NCBI GenBank assembly: GCA_009760855.2
Contig: WPIO01000174.1
Location: 487,501-512,500, forward strand
DNA: 25,000 nucleotides
From: Cristatella mucedo
Lineage: Eukaryota; Bryozoa; Phylactolaemata; Cristatellidae
Reading direction: 5' to 3'
Shown: positions 1 through 8,440 of the stretch, one piece after another
Numbering within the stretch: the stretch's first letter is position 1
How the letters are laid out: each line of letters starts with the position of its first letter
Notes under the pieces: model-generated
Database searches by the model: none
What the model was told of the DNA's origin: nothing
The model's input: only the letters and a program-made list of their open reading frames with translations
Position numbers and translations under genes: made by a program

Positions 1-462
1 GCTGACCCACAAGGCCTGTCACGGCTTGGGCCCTTCGTACCTAGCTCAACTGCTGCATCAGTTTCAGCCTCCTCGTGCCCTCAGAGCTTGTATGGGCAAT
101 AAATTAGCTGTTCCATTCCTCTGCTTAAAGACCGTTGGCGACAGAAGCTTTAGCTCTGCAGGTCCTAGACTGTGGAACTCGCTTCCACAATTCTTACGCA
201 ACAACTACTCTCCTGCTGCCGACAACGGTTCATCCTTTGCAGCGGTCCTGAGCTGCTACTTCTACGCTACTCACTACCTCAACTGCTCTCCTGACTCTGC
301 TGTGCTTCTCACTTTCTCTTTGCTGCGTGAGACGAAGTCTGTTGGCTACCGAATGCGTACCGAAAGCCGCTTAGGCTGTGAGTGCGCTACACAAAACTCT
401 TCTGTGTAACACCCATATAGCTTTGTGGAGCTACAGACGGAGATACATTGCATTACATTACT
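1..462 (+). mobile_element. LINE-B (CR1/L2-type) 3' end, runs off left edge
   Basis: The frame is open from base 2 to a stop at 407-409 and encodes the C-terminal part of a non-LTR retrotransposon reverse transcriptase. Visible hallmarks are HGLGPSYLAQLLHQF near the start and DRSFSSAGPRLWNSLPQFLR in the middle; the latter block is typical of CR1/L2 ORF2 ends. About 65 residues follow it, including YFYATHYLNCSPDS and GYRMRTESRLGCEC, and these are shared with the minus-strand copy at 16211-16958. The 3' UTR is short (GTGGAGCTACAGACGGAGATAC) and ends in an ATTGC/ATTAC-like short repeat near 447-462. The 5' part lies outside the window, so the extent of truncation is unknown. The ORF is intact here, but this is a 3' fragment of an element and not a host gene. 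Confidence 0.85.
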
Positions 463-527
463 TTTAACCAAGCGGTCGGTTTCGATTGATAACCCGCGGG
501 CACGAAACTGCGCTCGGTCTTCGTGCC

Positions 528-581
528 CTCAAGGTCGTGGCTAATCTCAAGGTCGTGGTTGATCTTAAGGTTCGTGGCAAT
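528..581 (+). repeat. 18-bp tandem repeat, 3 copies
   Basis: Three 18-bp units in tandem begin CTCAAGGTCGTGG at 528 and 546 and CTTAAGGTTCGTGG at 564. The third is the most diverged. They sit in the 3' flank between the LINE-B end and the L2-like tail at 641. Each unit carries an AAGGTCGTGG core that also resembles the box B surroundings of SINE-A, which may be coincidence. Confidence 0.8.
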
Positions 582-640
582 CGTGCATTCCTAGTCTAAC
601 CACGACACCTCGATTGCCACTAGCTCTTCTCTTACGACGA

Positions 641-722
641 GTTGCAAAGCGCCCATCCGAATAAATATTCTTCTCTTAGGGCGCTATACAAAATAAACTA
701 TTATTATTATTAGTAGTATTAT
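641..722 (+). mobile_element. L2-like 3' tail remnant
   Basis: The block GCAAAGCGCCCATCCG, then CTTCTCTTAGGGCGCTATAC and a (TTA)n end, has the same architecture as the LINE-C and SINE-A tails: an AAGCGCC motif, a TTCTCT spacer, a GGCGCTAT motif, then an AT-rich short repeat. The arms AGCGCC and GGCGCT can pair, as in the 3' hairpin known for L2-type elements. The sequence just upstream (about 582-640) may be 3' UTR of the same element, but I see no protein motif in it. Confidence 0.6.
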
Positions 723-1204
723 TATTTTATTATCTTGTACTGCCTAGCTACTTAATCAAAGGGTACGGTTCGCAAAGATTTTGTGCGCGAGCCCGTGCGT
801 TGCTACGCTCGGGCCGCTACACAACTGGATGTTCGCCTCGTCTGTGTCAAGCGAGTCTGGCTGACAGCGAGGCTGACGGCCCAGGGCGGCGAGCAGCCTC
901 GCTCTCTAATTACGAGCGGGCAGCATTTACAGCCGCCGACAGCTGACCAGCCGAACCCACTCCTTTCAGTCGGCGAGGCGGGCGAGGTCGGCAAGTTTTC
1001 TCGCGGCCTGAGGCGAGCGAGCAACGAGGCCGCTAACGCGGCGAGTGGAGCGGTGGCTCCGAACAGACAGACAGACAGAGAGAGAGAGAGACAGACCTGG
1101 CAACCGCCCTAGTGAGGCCGCAGCCGCGGCGGCTGCCGGAGGCCGAGTGGCCGCGGTGTCGGAGATCTTGCCGCCACTGTACGCTAGCTAGTGCGTAGCC
1201 TGCT
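723..1204. other. GC-rich stretch without recognisable gene
   Basis: The stretch is GC- and CpG-rich, with a short (GACA)n/(GA)n tract at about 1067-1094. A 109-codon plus-strand ORF (783-1112) has no recognisable domain and runs into the simple repeat, so I regard it as chance. The block could be a small CpG island or unannotated repeat. Confidence 0.4.
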
Positions 1205-1368
1205 CAATTATGCAAGGCCCGGCGGTTAAGGTGCTCGCTTTAACGGCCGAGGTCAAGGTGAATGTATATTTGACGAGCGATTGATGTCGTAGGCTCGATC
1301 CCCGTAGCATATGTGAAGCGCCTGAATAGAGACGAAGTTCTCTTGGGGCACTAGACAAATGTGAATGA
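1205..1368 (+). mobile_element. SINE-A copy 1 (tRNA-derived)
   Basis: A box A-like segment (GGCGGTTAAGGTGCTCGC, 1221-1238) and a box B-like segment (GTAGGCTCGATCCCC, 1289-1303) mark a tRNA-derived head. The tail follows directly: GTGAAGCGCCTGAATAGAG (1312-1330), then GTTCTCTTGGGGCAC. The interval between the boxes is longer than in other copies and appears to hold a short insertion around 1259-1284. The element ends in an AT-rich microsatellite (1369-1454). It would have been transcribed by RNA polymerase III and mobilised by a LINE; this copy is diverged and probably inactive. Confidence 0.8.
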
Positions 1369-1454
1369 TATTTATTATTTATTATATATATTATATATAT
1401 TTATTATATATATATATATATATTATTTATTATTATTTATTATATATTTATTAA
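1369..1454. repeat. (TTATA/TA)n AT-rich microsatellite
   Basis: An almost pure A/T tract of TTATTTATTATATATA type follows the SINE-A tail directly. It is best explained as expansion of the SINE's own 3' short repeat. Confidence 0.9.
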
Positions 1455-2169
1455 CTGCAAGACGAGAATTGTGGCTGGGACTTTCGCCCTACTATACAGC
1501 TAAAGTAGCTTTAGTCATCGGACGGTGCTGAAAAAACGTAGGCGCATGCGCACAAACGATCGCACGCCCGTCCACGTAGACCTGCTGAAGGTGTGGCTAC
1601 TGATTCCGAATAAGGAGCTTTGATTCGGAGGCCAAGGACCAAGCAAATAGCCGATGGGATGCAACGCAACCTCGTTACAGTGAGACCTGGATGGAAAAAT
1701 TGACGACGCAACGGCAAACGATTCGGAGCGAATTAAGCTCTCGGCGGAACTGGTAGCATGTGTACTCACATTGGTCATTGTGCGTACGTCGTAGTCGACT
1801 GAATTTTGAACTGCGGCTCTTAGCGATACACTGTACACACAAAAACTACGCAGACTAATATTTGAAGAGAACGGAAGCTGGAGCAAGTACAGCCCGCGAG
1901 CTCGCGCGAGAATGAGATCTAAACGTGGCCTCAATCCCTCCACCCTTCACACCGAGCTCGCATCTATGCTCTACGGGGGAGGGGTAGACAGGGGGCAGAC
2001 AGGGAAACAGCCGGGTGGGGGTGGACCGAGCTGCCGTGCCGTACGCAACGAGACGACGGGCCGCTGAGTAAGTCGTGTTTAATTGAACCCCAGCAGCTAC
2101 TTAAGAGCAGCCGTCGAAAGCCGGCGATAAGAAAGTATGACGGTTCATCTCCCTACACCAATCATCAGA
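1455..2169. other. Unassigned intergenic sequence
   Basis: No repeat family or protein motif is recognisable. ORFs of up to 142 codons on the minus strand (1515-1943) have no familiar domain. A G-rich segment at 1975-2021 is listed separately. Confidence 0.4.
1975..2021 (+). other. G-rich tract with G-quadruplex potential
   Basis: Runs of three to five G at 1975, 1981, 1991, 2002, 2013 and 2017 are separated by loops of 1-8 nt, so several alternative four-tract quadruplexes are possible on the plus strand. The tract lies about 150 bp upstream of the first recognisable LINE-A motif. Whether it is part of that element's 5' side is not known. Confidence 0.55.
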
Positions 2170-2365
2170 TCTGGCTAGCGAGTTCTAGTCGGGATTTCGA
2201 ACCAAATGTTCCAATGACACTGCTATGCTTCGGATTTACAATGGCCTTCTGAACGATGCTGATCGGGCTGGGACCTCCTCTCAGCGGGCAATCCTTGATC
2301 TATCGGCAGCATTCTACACCGCACACCTAGGAATCGCCAGTGTTAAACTGGATTAGGTACCACCT

Positions 2366-2921
2366 CGGAGAGAGAGAGAGACGTGGAGAGACAGACAGAC
2401 AGAGACATGGAGAGACAGAGAGATAGAGAGAGAAGGTGAGAGACAGTCAGAGAGACAGGAGGGAGAGAGAGAGAGAGACACATACACAGAGAAAGGGAGA
2501 GAGACAGACAGAGACAGAGAGAGAGAGAGACAGAGGGAGAGAGACACAGAGAGAGGGAGAGAGACAGACAGAGACAGAGAGAGACAGAGAGCACGAGAGA
2601 CAGTCAGAGAGACAGAAAGAGAGAGAGAGAGAGAGGGGAGGGAGAGAGAGACAGAGACAGAGAGACAAAGAAAGAGATAGGGAGAAAGAGAGAGACAGAG
2701 GGAGAGAGAGATAGAAAGAGACAGAGAGGAAGAGAGAAGGAGAGAACGAGAAAGAGACGGAGAGATAGAAAGAGAGACGAAGAAAAAGATAGGGAGAAAG
2801 AGAGAGACAGAGACAGAGGCAGAGAGAGAGAGAGAGAGATGAAAAGAGACGGAGAGGAAGAGAGAGTGAGTGAACGAGAAAGAGAGAGGGGAGAGACAAC
2901 GAGAGAGAGAGAGAGAGAGAC

Positions 2922-2970
<49 letters not shown>

Positions 2971-3040
2971 GAGAGAGAGTATATGTGAGAGAGAGAGAGA
3001 GAGAGAGAGAGTGAGTGAGAGGGGGAACAGAGTGACCGAG
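2366..3040 (+). repeat. (GA)n-rich purine array inside LINE-A
   Basis: About 670 bp of GAGA with frequent GACAGA interruptions and almost no pyrimidine other than C in GACA, on the LINE sense strand. It separates RT motif A from the motif B/C region of LINE-A. All long S/L-rich or R/E-rich ORFs here (up to 241 codons) come from this composition and are not genes. The pure stretch near 2918-2970 could form triplex (H-) DNA. Confidence 0.95.
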
Positions 3041-3866
3041 AGATCGTCAGAGTGTAGATGCGAACGATTGTCGGCCATCTTGGAAGCCCCTAAAGGATGG
3101 CGTGCCTCCGGCTTGTCTCGTCTTAAGGCCGCTTCGTTTTACTATCTCCCTCTGGCCGACGTCACCGCCGAACACAATCTTGGCTTTCATTTCTTACACT
3201 CAGCTCTGCATATCCTGCGACTTTTCTAAGCTCGTCCGTCTTGATGCTCCTCATCCGTCTCACTGAATTCCCGTGCAGCCTGCATCGACGACATTCTCGT
3301 TGGGGTCGCAGCTAACTCCCCCAAGCTTAAAGATGACATAAAGAATCTGGTATTTACGGGAAAACCTCGCGTTGCTCTAAAGTCGGATGACATCGCGGTG
3401 AAGATAGGCTCAGCTAGCATCACCCTGCAGCGATGTCTGCCCGTAATCTAGGCTCTCTATTCCAAAGCGGATGTCAATAGATGAGCACATTTCTTCCACG
3501 GTCGATGCAATCGTTGAGGTCAAGGTCCCGCTCTCAGTTAAGGAGCACTGCCAACATTCGGGCCTGCTTAGATAAGAGTACAACAGCCACGCTAGCACGC
3601 GCATTGGCGACATGGCGCCATTATTATTGCGAATTCTCTTTTTTTGCGACTCCTGGTCTGCCCTGTTAATCTTATGCATCCGGTGCAACACTCAGTGGCT
3701 CGCTAGCTAGGTCTGTCTGTCATCAGCTGTTGCGTTGGTGCCTGCCGCACCAACTCGTGCCTGCCTGAGCTTCCCTGGCGCCCTAACAGGTGTCGAATTG
3801 ACTTCTCAGAATTCTCTGTCTGACTTAAGGGGCACTTTACTCGCGAGTACCAGCCTAACTGTAATT

Positions 3867-4076
3867 GACCTCCTTGCTCCTCCAGTCACGTGCTCTCGAA
3901 CCTGCAATAGACCTCCTTGCTCCTCCAGTCACGTGCTATCGAACCTGCAATCGACCTCCTTGCTCCTCCAGTCACGTGCTCTCGAACCTGCAATCGACCT
4001 CCTTGCTCCTCCAGTCACGTGCTCTCGAACCTGCAATCGACTTCCTTGCTCCTCCAGTCACGTGCTCTCGAACCTG
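3867..4076 (+). repeat. 43-bp minisatellite, about 4.9 copies, with E-box in each unit
   Basis: Units start at 3867, 3910, 3953, 3996 and 4039 (last one partial) and are nearly identical. Each contains CTCCTCCAGTCACGTGCT, so the array repeats CACGTG five times. Because 43 is not a multiple of 3, the array reads through all three plus frames, giving overlapping ORFs with a 43-residue period. It lies just upstream of the LINE-A segment AVPRTKLKSFG, so it probably arose by tandem amplification within the LINE-A C-terminal region. Confidence 0.95.
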
Positions 4077-4212
4077 TGGCTCCGAACCATCTAGTCATCT
4101 TGCAGTGCCTCGAACTAAATTGAAGTCTTTTGGGGTTCAAGCTTTCAGCTCGCGGGCGTCGCGAATCTGGAATTCGCTCTCGAGTCACTGCCTAGAAAGA
4201 TCAAACGGTCAG

Positions 4213-4370
4213 GATTGATTCAACAGACTCATTTATGTAGCGGCAGAAGAAGCCCACCGACCGTCGCCTCCTCTTTGCAGTAGGCAATAAAGGATCGCTC
4301 ACTGCAGGACTTGAACCAGCGACCTGCGGCAGTGAAGAGCGAGCTCCTGTGCCACCAGACCGACCGCCAG
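4213..4370 (-). mobile_element. SINE-B copy 1 (tRNA-derived)
   Basis: Read on the minus strand, the head contains a box A-like TCTGGTGGCACAGGAGCTCG and a near-canonical box B GGTTCAAGTCC (around 4309-4319). The body continues CCTTTATTGCCTACTGCAAA, a C-rich segment, CTTCTGCCGCTACAT and GTTGAATCA at the 3' end. Copies at 8441 and 20580 share this order. The head could descend from a different tRNA than SINE-A, since the sequence between the boxes differs. No long A tail is visible. Confidence 0.75.
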
Positions 4371-5105
4371 GAGCGAAAATCATGGTCGTGCACCAGTGGT
4401 AGCAGCGACCTCGGCCGCACCCATTCTTACGCCTCCTCCTCCCCCCCCCCCCCCCGGCCGACCGTCACAACGACTCCGCCGTAGTGACAAAATTATGTGT
4501 TAATCCCACTCGACGAGCAACCACCGAGTTCGTGTCCAATAAACGCAATGATTTTACCCTACGAGTTTTCACTATTTGCGGGTCCAGGTGGCCAACCTTA
4601 TGAAAATCTTGCGGGTCGTGCTCTCTCTACATTGCAATTCTGCCACTCCTCCCCTCCCGCCCCTCGCGGCCCCCCCCCCCGAGAAATAAAACTCCTGGCT
4701 CTGCCCTAGTTCTACCTGGCATCCTGCAATTAAGTCTGATAAGCTCAAGTTCGCATCTGTTCTTTTCAGCAGCTCCTCGTTCACCCTATGTAATTTGTCT
4801 GTTTTTCACGTTTAGGTGCATAGCTTTGCGTGCATACTCGTGCATGATCCAGTGCATATTACTAGCCACGAGCCACGGGTGTCTTCATGTTTGCAGCAAC
4901 ATGGCTAAGCCAGGTCAGATTACGGGATGAGCAAAAGAGACTTTAATTTAAACTGCTGCCGAGCTGTTTGCTAGCATAAGGTCAAGGCCAAGGGCAGAAA
5001 AGGTCCATGTTTTCGATGGGTCAATTTATCTAACCGCTGCGCGAGCGCACGGCGACTATGGTGCGGATGAAATATGGAGGTGTGGCTGCAGTATCACAAG
5101 CCTGG
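4371..5105. other. Unassigned sequence with two poly-C tracts
   Basis: Runs of C at 4441-4455 and 4670-4680 are the only clear structures. ORFs of 60-70 codons here have no recognisable motif. Confidence 0.4.
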
Positions 5106-5245
5106 CTAGCCGAGCTGGTCTAGCGGTTAAGGTGCTCGCCCCGACCAAGGTCTGACTGGGTCTGAGGTCGTGGGCTCGAGCCGCGAGGCATATGTGAAGC
5201 GCCTGAATAGAGATTAAGTTCTCTTGGGGCGTTTTACAAAAGAAT
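5106..5245 (+). mobile_element. SINE-A copy 2, best-preserved
   Basis: The head starts AGCCGAGCTGGTCTAGCGG and holds box A (TAGCGGTTAAGGTGCTCG, 5121-5138) and box B (GTCGTGGGCTCGAGCC, 5167-5182) with tRNA-like spacing. The tail GTGAAGCGCCTGAATAGAG, then GTTCTCTTGGGGCGTTTTAC, ends in an AT repeat at 5243-5261. This copy is the best reference for the family. No clear target-site duplication was visible by eye. Confidence 0.88.
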
Positions 5246-5390
5246 TATATTATATATATTTTTAGAAAGGCTTCCGTCCTCAGAGAAGGAACACCACGGC
5301 CCCCCCCCGTGACCCCGTGGGGCACGAGAGTTCTCTAGAGCTGCGGCTAACCAAGCTGGCAGCCCTTCCTCATTTCCGAGACTCGGAGTG

Positions 5391-5567
5391 TGCACTTTCA
5401 CCTTTCGTGCACCTTCACCTCTCGTGCACCTTCACCTTTCGTGCACCTTCACCTTTCGTGCACCTTCACCTTTCGTGCACCTTCACCTTTCTTGCACCTT
5501 CACCTTTTGTGCACCTTCACCTTTCGTGCACCTTCACCTTTCGTGCACCTTCACCTTTCGTGCACGA
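5391..5567 (+). repeat. 17-bp minisatellite, about 10 copies
   Basis: Units of TTTCGTGCACCTTCACC repeat about ten times with only a few substitutions (CTCGTG at 5420, CTTGCA near 5492, TTTTGTGC near 5506). As 17 is not a multiple of 3 and no unit phase makes a stop, all three plus frames stay open with a 17-residue period. The array ends in a 12-bp palindrome TTCGTGCACGAA. The predicted Ser/Phe/His-rich peptides are an artefact of the array. Confidence 0.95.
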
Positions 5568-6019
5568 AGTTCACCTTCGGCTCGCAAGCGGCCGAAGCAG
5601 CACGGCGGCCTCCTCCTCCGCCTCTCGTCCTTCACCGGAGCGGCGTCCTTTCGCTCGTCGGGTTCTAGATCTGACTGCACATAGCTTTTTCAGTACCCGT
5701 ATTTATTGCCCTTGGGCGCCACCTTTAGCGCCATTTAGCGCCGCCATTTTTGCACCGAGCGAGCCGAAGCTCCAGCGGAAGCTGGGACAGCGCCGTCTGG
5801 CGAGGTGCTGGCAATGTCGGAGTACTAATAAAAAGCTGCCTAATAAGACAGCTTGACTAATTCAAAGCAACGGTCTTCGCTTCCTTAGGAACGCACGACT
5901 AATTTGCATGCTTGACCGTCAGGCTGCCAGCGTCTTTGACTTAAGGACATGGCCTTTATACAGCAGACTACAAAGTATAAGTAATCTTAAAAAGAGGGGT
6001 ATACACCTAAAGTAAATAG
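5568..6019. other. Unassigned sequence; GCGCC/GCCGCCATTTT cluster
   Basis: A GC-rich flank of the minisatellite is followed by GCGCCACC, GCGCCATT and GCCGCCATTTTTG at about 5716-5753; the last resembles a YY1-type site. A small hairpin, AAGCTG with CAGCTT, is at about 5833-5854. No gene is recognisable. Confidence 0.4.
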
Positions 6020-6412
6020 TAACGTTACGAACCTCAAATTCTTTGGAGACCGTGCCTTTAGTTCGTGTACTCCCAAAGCCCGGAACTCACTTCCGACTTT
6101 CGTAGCGACATTCCTTGACTTTACCACACTTAAAAAGAAACTCAAAACGCATCTATTTATTACAGCCTTTAGTGGTTCAATGTGATTCTCCCTTTACATG
6201 CGTACGCGTGCTGACACTGTGCATGCTGCCACTAACCGTATTTGCGTGCTGACCTTATGCATGTCATCCCTAACCATGTTATGCTTATTGCCATTGAGCG
6301 TGCTACCACTAACCATTCGATCGTGCTTCCTTTGCGGCAAATGTAAAGTGCCTAGAAAGAGATCGAGTTCTCTGAGGGTACTATATTAAATTTATTATTA
6401 TTACTATTAATG
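6020..6412 (+). mobile_element. LINE-C 3' end, 5'-truncated
   Basis: From about 6038 the frame reads FFGDRAFSSCTPKARNSLPT, then DFTTLKKKLKTHLF, the final block of a CR1/L2-type RT. The 3' UTR contains repeated GCATGCTGCCACTAACC-like phrases and ends AAATGTAAAGTGCCTAGAAA, then GAGTTCTCTGAGGGTACTAT and (TTA)n. The copy at 22420-22985 shares protein end, UTR phrases and tail. Arg replaces the usual Trp of WNSL. Confidence 0.85.
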
Positions 6413-7349
6413 CTAAATAAAGAGATGAATAATAGATATGAAGCCTGCCTATACAAACCAATGGCTTTTATCCCAACCCTGCTTCGACATAGAAACTCGG
6501 ACATATTGAGCTCGGACATTGAAGCCGTTCTCACTGAAACAGGCCGCCCAAGGGCTTGGCTACAACATTTAATTCGGTCCAACTTTCTTGGCCACATTCA
6601 TCTGATGTTTGCGATGCGCTTCGATGCTCTTAGCCAAGCTACAATGCCAACGCCAAGCTCGAATGGATTCCCTTGATGGCCAAACTCCAAGCTGACGATC
6701 TTGTTACGATGGAGAGCGATGGTCATAACGAAGCCTGCACGGAGTGTTCACATTGAACCAGACGCCCCACATTGACCGGCTGGTCAATCCCGCTGTCGAG
6801 AACTGTCGGTTTTTTGCTTTTTCCTCCATACTAAGCGTTAAATATTCTCCTCGAGTGACCTTCAAGGAAAAGCGGCCTCGATTCGAGATCCATCCACTAC
6901 AAAGAGACTCAGCAAACAGCCTCGAGTATGCTTGGCATGTGTTTGAGGATGTCACTTGATGGTCGCCCGTGATACGAACATTAAGAAGTCATTTGCAGTT
7001 ACGTTCGCCTGACCAGTTATAAACCAGGAAATCTGCAGGCAGTCGCACACGGCAGCAGAGTAATGTGCTCACCTGCAGTTTACTCCGTCAGGTGGGGCAC
7101 CACAATGCACGTGCCTTGCACCATGCACGTGCCTTGCACGGTGCATGCTCGAGCATAATCTACTGACAATGGGTGCATGTCTAGTAGGAGTGCATCACTG
7201 TTGCTGCAACTTTTCCTGTGGGCCTTTTCGACCGACCCTACCTTAAAGATTCTGCCCTCAGTACCTTGCTCTAGAAGGGTAGAAGGGATTCAAGTTCAAG
7301 GACAAGCCTGTTGGATCTGCGAAGGTTCCTACTCAGAATGGGATGGTTA
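6413..7349. other. Unassigned intergenic sequence
   Basis: ORFs of up to 88 codons show no known motif. The only structure seen is the 18-bp duplication at 7105-7140. Confidence 0.4.
7105..7140 (+). repeat. 18-bp direct duplication with E-box
   Basis: ATGCACGTGCCTTGCACC at 7105-7122 is followed at once by a copy ending CACG at 7123-7140, and then by GTGCATGC. Each unit contains CACGTG, and the region can also fold because GTGCA/TGCAC motifs alternate. Confidence 0.85.
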
Positions 7350-7452
7350 TAGAACTGGTTTGGCCCAGCGGTTAAGGTGCTCGCCCCGAGGCATATGTGA
7401 AGCGCCTGAATAGAGATCAAGTTCTCTTGGGGTGCTATGCAAACGAATTGTA
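7350..7452 (+). mobile_element. SINE-A copy 3, internal deletion removing box B
   Basis: The head AGAACTGGTTTGGCCCAGCG and box A (AGCGGTTAAGGTGCTCGCCC) join directly to the tail GAGGCATATGTGAAGCGCC, so about 45 bp including box B are missing relative to copy 2. The tail continues GTTCTCTTGGGGTGCTATGC and ends in an AATTGTATA-type repeat. The deletion joint lies in CGCCCCGAGG, where both edges in copy 2 carry CCG/CGAG-like sequence. Confidence 0.85.
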
Positions 7453-8440
7453 TATGTATACAAATTATACATATAGAACAGGATATTTCAGACACGACAG
7501 GGAGAGCCATGGTCAGCACTGACCACGACCAATGTACACGTACAGGCTAGACTCGAAGTGGCCTCGACCTAGACCGGTGTAAGGCACGGATAAGACATGC
7601 CTGGCCCATACGGCTGCACACTATCTATTCGAGCCCTCGATCCAATCGATATATCCAATCGAAGATATATCCTATCGAAACGATCATTCGTTACTCCGAT
7701 AGACAAGATAAATGTCTTGCGAGCTTCGCAGCACCTACTGTATACGACGGCTAGGCGACCATCATTGGCCTGTTGTATTTGATAAAACGATCTATCCGGC
7801 AGTCTGGCGCTGTCTGACCATGTCGATCGGAGCCTTCCCAGCTTGCTTCCTGCATGCTTAGATTCCAAAAGGCATACAGTGTAGGCAGCCAGCGTATGAA
7901 GGCGGCATAAAGACTGCGGGATGTCCCTTTGTCAGCTGGAATGCAAGATCTTATCTCGGAAGGCCATAAAAGAACAGGATGGACATAAATGCTGCCGTAG
8001 GCTCCTATTCAAATATGCGTGCTGACATTGGCTGACAAAGGTCAATTCGCGGTAGTGTACGCTGCCACACTTGTCAACTCAACTGAGTCAATTTAGGATG
8101 TTTCGATTGAATAATCAACGCCTGCATCTTCAGCTGGCTTAGCACCCGTGATGTTTGAGCCAGCTGATGGATCTGCGTTTGCGATTAGATGATGGCAAGC
8201 AGGTCTCTCATACTCCTTCACTTTCTCGAGTCCAAAGTCGAGATGCAGCGCGGGATGCTCGATGAGTCCCTGGACGGTAATCATGGCGGAATAGACTGGA
8301 TAAAAATGGCGGAATAGTATGCATGGTGGAATTAATGGCACCACCGATGTGCAATGGTCAGGCTTCGTCCTAAGCCACCACCATCATGATCGTCGCTCCT
8401 GTGCCAGGTTACAGCTAATGTAGGAAACGCACAGGTCATG
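7453..8440. other. Unassigned intergenic sequence with small tandem repeats
   Basis: Two 16-bp units (GATATATCCAATCGAA and GATATATCCTATCGAA) lie at 7648-7679. ATGGCGGAATAG occurs at 8283 and 8306 with a diverged third copy at 8323. ORFs of 60-99 codons are unrecognised. Confidence 0.4.

Larger units (their letters stand above)
2170..4205 (+). mobile_element. LINE-A, degraded CR1/L2-type reverse transcriptase
   Basis: Translated fragments occur in the order of an L2-type RT, in shifting plus-strand frames. GFRTKCSNDTAMLRIYNGLL (about 2196-2255) matches the SGFR/HSTETAL block. LDLSAAF (2294-2314) is motif A with its first Asp kept, followed by Tyr where Asp is usual. After the purine array come a GVP-like block and LPLADVTAEHNLGFHF (up to about 3192), then TQLCIS where YADD-TQLY is expected, so motif C has lost the ADD codons. 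CIDDI (about 3281), KLKDD, IGSASIT, ARNLGSLF, MSTFLPRSMQ and NIRACLDKSTTATLARAL follow (to about 3600). AVPRTKLKSFG and RIWNSL near 4100-4180 are the C-terminal hallmark. Frameshifts, stops and the motif C deletion make it non-functional. Confidence 0.82.

Noticed and set aside
2343-3078. Ser/Leu-rich ORFs up to 241 codons across 2343-3078
   Set aside because: They are translations of the (GA)n array; no composition other than the dinucleotide repeat supports a protein.
3867-4076. CRISPR-like array of spaced repeats
   Set aside because: Units are contiguous with no unique spacers; the sequence is a eukaryotic minisatellite.
5106-5190. Genuine tRNA gene
   Set aside because: Boxes A and B are present but the arms do not form a proper cloverleaf by eye, and a LINE-like tail follows, so it is a SINE.
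5317-5856. 179-codon ORF with Ser-Phe-His repeats
   Set aside because: It is the frame-independent reading of the 17-bp minisatellite; flanks show no domain.
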